From: DATLYT01 sp035574455
GTDB lineage: Bacteria > Bacteroidota > Ignavibacteria > UBA10030
DNA: 30,584 nt
Assembly: GCA_035574455.1 (NCBI GenBank)
Contig: DATLYT010000098.1
Span: forward strand, 1 to 30,584
Reading direction: 5' to 3'
Below, piece after piece: positions 16,747 through 23,547 of the stretch. Position 1 is the first letter of the stretch. Every line of letters begins with the position of its first letter. The translations under genes and the position numbers were made by a program. The notes beneath the pieces were generated by a model. It was given only the letters and a program-made list of their open reading frames with translations. It was not told the DNA's origin and did no database searches.

Positions 16747-16782
16747 CAAAAACTGTTCAACCAACTTGTGGAGGCCTCATCC

Positions 16783-17559
16783 ATGCGATTCCTATTTGTC
16801 GTCTTTCTTCTGCTTGTTCCTGCGTCGTTCGCCGTAGCGCAGAGTGCGACACCTTCGGCTCCCGACCAACAGAAGGTCGAAGCGGACAAGCTCTATAACG
16901 AAGGGAATTCACTCTTCCGTGCAGGGAACTACACAGGAGCCATCGAGAAGTACAAAGCTGCCCTCGCGATCGCCAAAGACTACAAGTACTATTACCAGCT
17001 TGGCCTCTCTTATAAAAATAGCCGACAGATTGATCAGGCATTGGCTGCATTAGAAGAGTCTGTTAAAGCAAAGACTGATTTTGCCATCGGTTACAATGCG
17101 CTTGGCGGTACCTACCTTGCCAGCAATGTGTACGATAAAGCGATCGAGGCATTCAAACAGGCTCTGAAGTACAACCCCTCGCTCGAACAATCCAAGAAGG
17201 GTATCGAAGAGGCGTACGCAGGAAAAATTCAGGAGCTGACTGACGGAGGAAGGTACGAGGAAGCGGGAGCTATGTCTGATGAGGCATTGGCGACATATAA
17301 AGACAATCCGAAGTTATTCCTCTTAGCGGCACGGGTGTATAATAGACTCTCACAGCCCGAGAAGGCAATCTCCGCCGCGCAGAAGGCTCTTGAACTGAAG
17401 AAGCGGGGAGGCAAAGGAGCGGAGTATTTTGAAATCGGCATTGCGTACAAACAGTTGAAGGATTTTGCCAAAGCGCGAGAGGCGTTCAACGAAGCTAAGA
17501 AAGACGCGTTGTACAGTCGAAACGCACAGTACGAGCTGGATGGGCTGAAAGGTCGGTAG
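16783..17559 (+). CDS. Exported tetratricopeptide-repeat protein
   Basis: This 258-residue protein starts with a clear signal peptide (MRFLFVVFLLLVPASFAVA, likely cleaved before Q20), so it is periplasmic or envelope-facing. The rest is TPR: units begin near residues 34 (ADKLYNEGNSLFRAGNYTGAIEKYKAA), 69, 103 (GYNALGGTYLASNVYDKAIEAFKQAL), 140, 175 and 215 (YFEIGIAYKQLKDFAKAREAFNEA). TPRs mediate protein-protein contacts; the partner is not evident. The ATG at 16783 follows a GTGGAGG Shine-Dalgarno; the open frame extends back into tRNA-Leu but that is not coding. A terminator follows. The mRNA 5' end may be created by tRNA 3' processing. Confidence 0.88.
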   Translation: MRFLFVVFLLLVPASFAVAQSATPSAPDQQKVEADKLYNEGNSLFRAGNYTGAIEKYKAALAIAKDYKYYYQLGLSYKNSRQIDQALAALEESVKAKTDFAIGYNALGGTYLASNVYDKAIEAFKQALKYNPSLEQSKKGIEEAYAGKIQELTDGGRYEEAGAMSDEALATYKDNPKLFLLAARVYNRLSQPEKAISAAQKALELKKRGGKGAEYFEIGIAYKQLKDFAKAREAFNEAKKDALYSRNAQYELDGLKGR

Positions 17560-17601
17560 GGTCTGACAGCGTTTTTTCAGTTGGGAATGCATGAAAAGAA
17601 G

Positions 17602-17626
17602 GGGACGAACCATTCGTCCCTTTTTT
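17602..17626 (+). terminator. Rho-independent terminator after the TPR gene
   Basis: GGGACGAA (17602-17609) pairs with TTCGTCCC (17613-17620) around a three-base loop, followed by six T. It ends 11 bases before the next start codon. Confidence 0.88.
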
Positions 17627-17636
17627 ATTGTTTGAC

Positions 17637-18272
17637 ATGAAACGTTCTCTACAGCATCCACAAACATTAAGTCAACGTGAGCGATTGTGCATTCTTTTGT
17701 CAGCACAGTATGCGTTGGGGAAAAGAGAAAAAGCGCTTGCGTTGATGCAAAAGGCGATTATCCACCAGCATATTCCCAGGGCATTCTTTGCTGAGCTCTT
17801 TATTCATCTATCACTGCTTATCGGTTTCCCCAATATGCTCGATGGCTTGGAGAAGCTTGCTCAAGTGAAGGCACAGGCCCGCCGCGTCTCTTCCCACCCC
17901 CTCAGTCCTCGTCAATTGCAGAGCAGAGGTCTTAAACTACTGCGCCAAGTTTATGGAAGGCAAACGAACAAGCTGCTTGGTTCACTTGCTACCATTCATG
18001 CCGACCTTCCTCGCATGATTGTACAGGATGTTTATGGAAAGATTATTGCACGGCGGGGATTATCAATCTCGGAACGGGAGCTTGTCAATGTTACGGTTCT
18101 GACGATTCAGGGACTGCATCGCCAACAGTATTCACACATCCGCGGTGCGTTGAGAGTGGGAGTTCCTCCGGCAGTTCTGCGTACATTATTCAGGATTCTG
18201 AAGTCGAACTTCCGTGTGCGGATCGACGGAGCAGAAAGAAACCTCGAGCAACTCATAGCATCGAAAAATTGA
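17637..18272 (+). CDS. Carboxymuconolactone decarboxylase (CMD)-like protein
   Basis: This all-helical 211-residue protein has a C-terminal half matching the CMD/AhpD-like fold: PRMIVQDVYGKIIARRG (about 125-141), the ISERELVNVTVLTIQGL segment and the histidine-containing YSHIRGALRVGVPPAVL motif. The N-terminal half (LSQRERLCILLSAQY) looks like a second, more divergent CMD copy. It has no CxxC pair, so an AhpD-type peroxidase function is unlikely; only one Cys is visible. The substrate and role are unknown. The ATG at 17637 lies 11 bases after the preceding T-run, with no Shine-Dalgarno; a TTG at 17628 is also in frame. The acyP promoter overlaps its stop codon. Confidence 0.72.
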   Translation: MKRSLQHPQTLSQRERLCILLSAQYALGKREKALALMQKAIIHQHIPRAFFAELFIHLSLLIGFPNMLDGLEKLAQVKAQARRVSSHPLSPRQLQSRGLKLLRQVYGRQTNKLLGSLATIHADLPRMIVQDVYGKIIARRGLSISERELVNVTVLTIQGLHRQQYSHIRGALRVGVPPAVLRTLFRILKSNFRVRIDGAERNLEQLIASKN

Positions 18273-18297
18273 CTTTCACAACCAGAACTCGTACTTT
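18269..18297 (+). promoter_or_regulatory. Sigma70-like promoter for the acyP-trpG operon
   Basis: TTGACT (18269-18274) and TACTTT (18292-18297) are spaced by 17 bases. The predicted start (about 18304) lies only about six bases before the acyP ATG at 18310, so the first gene would be nearly leaderless. Confidence 0.5.
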
Positions 18298-18309
18298 TCT
18301 CCACAATCC

Positions 18310-18585
18310 ATGATGGATGTTGGTGCACGTATTGTCGTTCGGGGGTTGGTCCAGGGGGTAGGGTTCCGCTATTTTGTGCTTCGTCATGCCACTCGCTTGA
18401 ATCTCCGTGGCTACGTGCGGAATCTCTATAACGGCGACGTTGAGATCGAGGTGCAGGGAGATCGGTCGCTCGTCGAAGAGCTGATCAAAAACGTCAAAGT
18501 AGGCCCCCGCTCGGCGCGGGTCACAGACCTTAAGGTCGAATGGAAGGAACCCAATCAACATTTCCACGGCTTTGAGATTCGGTAA
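18310..18585 (+). CDS. acyP: Acylphosphatase
   Basis: This 91-residue enzyme hydrolyses acyl phosphates such as acetyl phosphate and carbamoyl phosphate. The family signature VRGLVQGVGFRYFV contains the phosphate-binding arginine (R20), and the catalytic asparagine is N38 in GYVRNLYNGDVE. Length and fold match the family. The start could be either of two consecutive ATG codons (18310 or 18313). It opens a nine-gene operon with short spacers or overlaps. Its link to isoprenoid and envelope genes is not obvious. Confidence 0.94.
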   Translation: MMDVGARIVVRGLVQGVGFRYFVLRHATRLNLRGYVRNLYNGDVEIEVQGDRSLVEELIKNVKVGPRSARVTDLKVEWKEPNQHFHGFEIR

Positions 18586-18605
18586 CTAATGGCTGTTCCC
18601 TCCTC

Positions 18606-19136
18606 ATGAAATCACGTCGACGCCTTCCTAATGCGCAAAAAAACGACTCGGTGGTTCGTGTCGGTTTTGGCTATGATATTCACAAGTTCTCTCCGAAACG
18701 CAAATTCATGTTAGGAGGGGTACGCATTCCGTACCATATGGGCCTCTTAGGCCATTCCGACGCGGATGTTTTGCTCCATGCCATTTGCGATGCACTGTTG
18801 GGAGCAGCGGGATTAGGTGATATCGGCAGACACTTTCCCAATACGAGTAAAAAATTCAAAAACATCTCCAGTCTCGTATTGCTCGATCGGGTACGAACAC
18901 TTGTTCAGAAGGAAGGCTGCAAGGTGGTCAATATCGATTCCACGGTGGTTCTACAGTTGCCGAAGCTGGCGCCACACGTGCCGAAGATGGTTCGTCGCAT
19001 AGCCAAGGCGTTGCAGATTTCTCCGTCGCAGGTGTCTGTTAAAGCGACGACGAACGAAGGCTTGGGATTTCTGGGTCGAGGCGCTGCCTGCGCTGCCTAT
19101 GCTGTAGCGACTCTTCGTCAAGGCATTCACGAGTAA
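18606..19136 (+). CDS. ispF: 2-C-methyl-D-erythritol 2,4-cyclodiphosphate synthase
   Basis: IspF converts CDP-ME-2-phosphate to MEcPP with release of CMP, in the MEP pathway of isoprenoid synthesis. The zinc ligands are present: D24 and H26 in FGYDIHKF and H58 in SDADVLLHAICDALLGA, together with GDIGRHFP and the C-terminal KATTNEGLGFLGRG motif. It has 16 extra N-terminal residues relative to E. coli; a GTG at 18651 would give the usual length of about 160, so the true start is uncertain. dedA follows three bases after the stop. Confidence 0.95.
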   Translation: MKSRRRLPNAQKNDSVVRVGFGYDIHKFSPKRKFMLGGVRIPYHMGLLGHSDADVLLHAICDALLGAAGLGDIGRHFPNTSKKFKNISSLVLLDRVRTLVQKEGCKVVNIDSTVVLQLPKLAPHVPKMVRRIAKALQISPSQVSVKATTNEGLGFLGRGAACAAYAVATLRQGIHE

Positions 19137-19139
19137 GGG

Positions 19140-19781
19140 GTGACGGTGGAACAATTTGTCTACGAGCTCACGCAACTGAACCCATTCTGGGTGTACGTTG
19201 CCGTTGCGGGCATTGCGTATATCGAGAATATTTTCCCACCGTTTCCCAGCGACGTTGTCGTCGTTGCCGCTGGCTCACTCATCGGTCTTGGGTCGGTCGA
19301 TTTTCTCACCGCCCTCACGCTGGCGACGGTTGGCAGTACACTTGGCTTTATGACGATGTACAAGATCGGCGACTGGTTTGGCGATTCGGTTCTTGAGACG
19401 GGCAAAATCAAGTTTATTCCATTGGATGCGGTGAAAAAAACCGAGGTCTGGTTCAAGCAGTACGGCTACGGCTTGATCGTCGCAAATCGGTTTTTGGCTG
19501 GAACGCGGGCTGTCGTTTCGTTTTTTGCCGGCTTGTCTGAACTCGCATTCGGGAAAACCGTTGCACTCTCGTTCGTGAGTGCGCTGGCGTGGAATTTTAT
19601 CCTCCTTTACGCCGGCAAGATGCTCGGACAAAACTGGCGCGAAATCGGCTATTACCTGGAAACCTACAGCAAAGTTGTTACGGTTGTCATTGCCGTCGTT
19701 GTCATCGTTGTGCTGGTGCGGTGGTTTATCCGGCAACGACGCGTTGAACATTCTCCCACGAATCAATCGCAGGATGTTTGA
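19140..19781 (+). CDS. DedA-family membrane protein (VTT/SNARE-associated)
   Basis: This 213-residue membrane protein has the DedA hallmarks: an N-terminal reentrant motif with acidic and proline residues (YIENIFPPFPSDVVVVAAG, about 22-40), the arginine-containing motif NRFLAGTRAVVSFFAGLSEL near 118-137, and a C-terminal hydrophobic helix (about 180-200). Several DedA proteins flip undecaprenyl phosphate or phospholipids across the membrane, and the neighbouring PAP2 gene supports a carrier-lipid role; the exact lipid is inference. The start is GTG at 19140 or the next GTG at 19146, which better fits the AAGGGG spacing. Its TGA stop abuts the next gene in the same reading frame. Confidence 0.9.
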   Translation: MTVEQFVYELTQLNPFWVYVAVAGIAYIENIFPPFPSDVVVVAAGSLIGLGSVDFLTALTLATVGSTLGFMTMYKIGDWFGDSVLETGKIKFIPLDAVKKTEVWFKQYGYGLIVANRFLAGTRAVVSFFAGLSELAFGKTVALSFVSALAWNFILLYAGKMLGQNWREIGYYLETYSKVVTVVIAVVVIVVLVRWFIRQRRVEHSPTNQSQDV

Positions 19782-20375
19782 TTGGCTGATTTTCTTTACT
19801 CCATCGACCTTTCGATTTTCTACTTCATCAACCATTCGCTCCAAAATCTCCTGTTTGACGGGGTGATGCCATTCGTGACGGATTTGAACAAGAAACCCGG
19901 TATCCTCGCCCTCGTCGCAATCGGGTGGGTTGTCTTGTTCATCAAGGGGGGGCCAAAGGGAAGGACGGTTGCGCTGCTCCTGATTCCGACCATCGCCTTT
20001 AGCGACCAACTGAACAGCAGCTTCATCAAGTCGCTGTTTGAGCGATTGCGTCCTTGTCATACGCTGCCCGATGTTCATCTCCTCGTTCCCTGCGGCAGTG
20101 GTTATTCGTTCCCATCATCGCATGCGGTCAATAACTTCGCCGGAGCATTTGTAGTGTCATATTTCTATCGCCCGCTCTCGTGGGCAATGTACGGTTTCGC
20201 TGCCGTGGTGTCGTTTTCACGAGTCTATGTGGGCGTTCATTACCCATCGGATATTGTTGTCGGTGCGCTCGTTGGGGTAGGCTGCGGTGCATTGGTGGTC
20301 GTGGCTTTTGAACAGGGAAGGCAATGGTGGAAGAAGTACCGCTCTGGTGAATCAAAACAGGGAGGGAGGGAATAA
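19782..20375 (+). CDS. PAP2-family membrane phosphatase
   Basis: This 197-residue phosphatase has all three PAP2 motifs: KSLFERLRP (KxxxxxxRP), PSSHAVNNFAG (PSxH) and SRVYVGVHYPSDIVVGA (SRxxxxxHxxxD), with five or six membrane helices. Members dephosphorylate undecaprenyl pyrophosphate, phosphatidic acid or lipid A in the inner membrane; next to ispF and dedA, undecaprenyl pyrophosphate is the most attractive substrate, but this is inference. No ATG precedes the family N-terminus: the only start that keeps it is TTG at 19782, directly after the dedA TGA in the same frame. A later ATG (in GVMPF) would drop the first helix. Confidence 0.88.
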   Translation: MADFLYSIDLSIFYFINHSLQNLLFDGVMPFVTDLNKKPGILALVAIGWVVLFIKGGPKGRTVALLLIPTIAFSDQLNSSFIKSLFERLRPCHTLPDVHLLVPCGSGYSFPSSHAVNNFAGAFVVSYFYRPLSWAMYGFAAVVSFSRVYVGVHYPSDIVVGALVGVGCGALVVVAFEQGRQWWKKYRSGESKQGGRE

Positions 20376-20377
20376 CC

Positions 20378-22045
20378 ATGTCGCGCTGGTCGAACATCGG
20401 TCTCGCGATACTCACAGGGGTTCTCCTTGGCGTTTCCTTCCCGCCATCGCCGTTCTATTCTGCTGCGTACGTCGCATTAGTGCCATTCCTGTTTCTTCTC
20501 GAGCGACTCAAAAGCTACAAGCAGGTCTTGGTTTATACCTATCTTATGGCGCTCGTGTTTCATGCTATCACGCTGTACTGGATTGGTGGGTTTACGCATG
20601 GTCGCGACCCCTATCTGATGATTTCTGGTGCGGCCGTTGTGTTTCTCCATCCCGGTTTTTACTGGCTTGTTGCATTGCCCTATGTGTTTGTTCGACGTCA
20701 TGCCGGAATCGTTCTCGGGCTGATCTCGTTTCCACTGATCTGGCTTGCGTACGATTACAGCCACTCACTTTCCGAATACTCGTTTCCCTGGATTTCGCTT
20801 GGGAACAGTCAGGCGTACGACCTGTACAGAATTCAGATTGCCGAATACACCTCAATCTACGGTCCGGCCCTGATTGTTCTGGTGTTTAACGTCCTGGCGT
20901 TTGTGCTGTTAGCCCAAGTCGCATCGAAATCATGGAGGATGTTCTCACGGCCTTCCATTTTGGTGATCACCGCGCTCGTCCTCGTCTACCTTGTACCCTC
21001 ATTTTATGGTCAGCGAATTCTTCGGAGTCGAGAAATGTTTCTTGGTGAGCAAAGAATCCGTGTCGGACTTGTGCAACCGAACATTGACCCGTGGGAGAAA
21101 TGGGGCGAGGGGCGAGCATCGAAATGGGAGTCGTACCAACGCCAGCTCGCGCTGCTCGTGGCGGAGAGCAAACAATTGGCCGCCGATGGGGCGGATTTGA
21201 TCGCCTGGCCGGAAACAGCAATTCCGTTTGAGATTCTATCGCCAAGATACTATCATAATTGGGTCGACCTGAAGCAGAGACTTGATTCTCTTGGCGTGTC
21301 GGTTTTTACCGGTCTCCCAACGGCAGAAGCCTTTGATTCCGCAAATGCTCCAGTGACTGCGGTTCCGATCCGGAATACCAATGTGTTCGTCGAGTATTAC
21401 AACTCAGCGACACTGCTTGATGCTACGCACGGGACGACATCGGTTCATCCGGTTTATAAAAAAGTCGTTCTTGTTCCATTTGCCGAGCGTGTCCCTTACG
21501 CAGAGACATTCTCGTTTCTCATTGAGCCGCTCAAGTGGAGTGTGGGGATTAGCGGGTGGGGAAAAGGAGAAGAGCAGTGGGTGTACCGCGTGCGAACGAA
21601 GGATGGCCGTGAGTTTACTTTTTCAGGGATGATCTGCTACGAGTCGGTCTACCCAGATTTCGTAAGGACATTTGTTCAAAAAGGCGCTGAGGTATTGCTG
21701 GTGCTCACGAACGACAGCTGGTGGGGCAATACCTCGGGCGCGTACCAACACGCCGCCTTCGCATCATTCCGAGCAATTGAGAATCGCCGCTGGGTCATAC
21801 AATGCGCCAACGGCGGCATCTCGACCTTTGTTGACCCCACGGGGTTGCATCGTGAATCGACTCAGATGTACACGCAGGCGCGTATCATCGCGGACGTTGT
21901 CCCGTCCCGAGAAGAAACGTTCTACGCCCGGCACGGCGATCTCTTTGCACAGGTATGTTCTATCGCGGCGCTTGGAATGGTGATGGTTGCCGTTGTGAGA
22001 AAATTCAAGCCGAGGAACACCGATGAAGAGTCAGAAAATCATTGA
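20378..22045 (+). CDS. lnt: Apolipoprotein N-acyltransferase
   Basis: Lnt adds the third acyl chain to the N-terminal cysteine of lipoproteins at the inner membrane, the step before Lol sorting. The 555-residue protein has an N-terminal block of membrane helices (about 1-210) and a nitrilase-like periplasmic domain. The catalytic triad is visible: E279 in IAWPETAIP, K362 in VYKKVVLVPFAERVPY and C420 in GMICYESVYP. The start has a strong Shine-Dalgarno (GGGAGGGA) that lies in the end of the PAP2 gene. The lol genes upstream complete the pathway. The 3' end overlaps ltaE by 23 bases. Confidence 0.95.
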   Translation: MSRWSNIGLAILTGVLLGVSFPPSPFYSAAYVALVPFLFLLERLKSYKQVLVYTYLMALVFHAITLYWIGGFTHGRDPYLMISGAAVVFLHPGFYWLVALPYVFVRRHAGIVLGLISFPLIWLAYDYSHSLSEYSFPWISLGNSQAYDLYRIQIAEYTSIYGPALIVLVFNVLAFVLLAQVASKSWRMFSRPSILVITALVLVYLVPSFYGQRILRSREMFLGEQRIRVGLVQPNIDPWEKWGEGRASKWESYQRQLALLVAESKQLAADGADLIAWPETAIPFEILSPRYYHNWVDLKQRLDSLGVSVFTGLPTAEAFDSANAPVTAVPIRNTNVFVEYYNSATLLDATHGTTSVHPVYKKVVLVPFAERVPYAETFSFLIEPLKWSVGISGWGKGEEQWVYRVRTKDGREFTFSGMICYESVYPDFVRTFVQKGAEVLLVLTNDSWWGNTSGAYQHAAFASFRAIENRRWVIQCANGGISTFVDPTGLHRESTQMYTQARIIADVVPSREETFYARHGDLFAQVCSIAALGMVMVAVVRKFKPRNTDEESENH

Positions 22046-23063
22046 CCTCCGAAGCGATACGGTAACGAAGCCCTCGCCTGCTATGCGACAAGCGATGGCA
22101 GAGGCTGAGGTGGGCGACGATGTGTTCGGTGAAGACCCAACCGTCAACAGACTTCAGGAGAAAGTCGCTTCACTCTTGGGAAAAGAGGCGGCACTGTTCG
22201 TCCCGTCAGGGATGATGGCGAACCAGCTGGCGATTAAGATCCACACGCAACCCGGCGACGAGATCATTGTGGAAAGCGATTCGCACATCTTCAACTACGA
22301 GACTGCGGCGCCGGCAATAATTTCGCATGTGCAAATAGCTACCATACCCGGGCGGCGCGGCGTTCTTCGTGTAGATGATCTTATACCGGCGATCCGTTCC
22401 TCTGCGTATTATATGCCACGTACATCGCTTATTTGTCTTGAAAATACGCACAACAAAGCAGGAGGAACCATCTATCCGTTGGAGGAAATTCAACGTATTA
22501 GTCGTTTCGCGAAGGAGCGTCGCATTGCGTTGCATTTGGATGGAGCCAGAATTTGGAATGCTTCGGTCGCGACGGGAATTCTTCCGAAAGAATATGCCGC
22601 GCATGTGGATACTGTTTCAGTCTGTTTCTCTAAAGGACTTGGTGCACCCGTGGGTTCTGCCTTGGCCGGCTCCAAAGAGATGGTGGAGAAGGCACGAAAG
22701 TACCGGAAAATCTTAGGTGGCGGTATGCGTCAGGCGGGAATCCTTGCTGCCGGAGCGCTGTACGCACTTGAGCACAATATCGAGAGGCTCCGAGAGGACC
22801 ACGAGAAGGCAAAAGTGTTTGCGCGGGAAGTTTCTACCATTCCCGGCTTTGAGGTTGACGTCGAAGCTGTGCAATCCAACATCGTCATGATTGAAGTAAC
22901 CAAAACGGGAAACACCCCTGCTCAGCTCCTGGAAACGTTACGTTCCCGAGGGGTGTTGTTAACAGAGATGAGCCATACCGCCATCCGAGCAGTGATGCAT
23001 ATGGACGTTACGATGGAGGAAGTCCAGGAAGCCGCCGCAGTAATGAAATCAGCATTGGGATAA
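22023..23063 (+). CDS. ltaE: Low-specificity L-threonine aldolase
   Basis: This 346-residue PLP enzyme cleaves threonine or allo-threonine to glycine and acetaldehyde. The family N-terminus IDLRSDTVTKPSPAMRQAM, GDDVFGEDPTVNRLQE, the cofactor-binding DGARIWNA (D173) and the Schiff-base lysine K204 in CFSKGLGAPVGS are all seen. It starts inside lnt (23-base overlap) and its stop overlaps the thioesterase ATG, so it is tightly coupled in the operon. Its acetaldehyde product could be a substrate for an aldehyde dehydrogenase, but the one at 2072 is far away and I do not infer a link. Confidence 0.94.
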   Translation: MKSQKIIDLRSDTVTKPSPAMRQAMAEAEVGDDVFGEDPTVNRLQEKVASLLGKEAALFVPSGMMANQLAIKIHTQPGDEIIVESDSHIFNYETAAPAIISHVQIATIPGRRGVLRVDDLIPAIRSSAYYMPRTSLICLENTHNKAGGTIYPLEEIQRISRFAKERRIALHLDGARIWNASVATGILPKEYAAHVDTVSVCFSKGLGAPVGSALAGSKEMVEKARKYRKILGGGMRQAGILAAGALYALEHNIERLREDHEKAKVFAREVSTIPGFEVDVEAVQSNIVMIEVTKTGNTPAQLLETLRSRGVLLTEMSHTAIRAVMHMDVTMEEVQEAAAVMKSALG

Positions 23064-23524
23064 TGGATAAGTCAAAGTTTAAATTCTCCACGCAGGTGCG
23101 GGTCCGCAACTACGAAGTTGATTGGCAAGGGATTGTACACAACGCCACGTACCTTCTCTATTGCGAAGTCGGACGGATCGAGTACCTCAAGTACATCGGC
23201 TTGAATGTTGATCTGCAATCGATTCAGGGTGCATCGAAAGTTGTCCTCGTCCGCAACGAGATCGATTACAAGTCGCCTGCGTATTTCGATGAAGTACTCA
23301 ACGTCTATACTCGCGTATCGTTTATTCGGAATTCGAGTTTTGCGATGGAAGGGATTCTCGAGAACGCGGCAACGGGCGCACTGGTTGCAACCAATGTCGC
23401 ATTTCACGTTTGGCTTGACCCTACCTCTGGCCGCCCGAAAACAGTCCCCGACCATTTTCGCAAACTCGTGCAAGCCTTTGAGGGAAAGGATTGCATCATT
23501 GAATGGCCGAAGGTGCACGTCTGA
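23063..23524 (+). CDS. 4HBT/YbgC-type acyl-CoA thioesterase
   Basis: This 153-residue hotdog-fold protein has the YbgC/FadM pattern VRNYEVDWQGIVHNATYLLY with the catalytic aspartate (D20) and the following CEVGRIEYL. It would hydrolyse an acyl-CoA or acyl-ACP thioester in the cytoplasm; chain length is not readable. The ATG shares one base with the ltaE stop. In many bacteria such thioesterases sit near Tol-Pal genes, but here the neighbours are ltaE and trpE. trpE starts 23 bases downstream. Confidence 0.88.
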   Translation: MDKSKFKFSTQVRVRNYEVDWQGIVHNATYLLYCEVGRIEYLKYIGLNVDLQSIQGASKVVLVRNEIDYKSPAYFDEVLNVYTRVSFIRNSSFAMEGILENAATGALVATNVAFHVWLDPTSGRPKTVPDHFRKLVQAFEGKDCIIEWPKVHV

Positions 23525-23547
23525 CCTTTACATCATCCCCGTATATC

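Noticed and set aside
19275..20078. Minus-strand open frame of 267 codons across dedA and PAP2
   Set aside because: It overlaps two clear membrane-protein genes with full motifs and shows no family features.
20287..20889. A 200-codon plus-strand open frame overlapping the start of lnt
   Set aside because: It is in a different frame from lnt, is Cys/Arg-rich with no domain, and lnt has a strong ribosome site and full catalytic triad.
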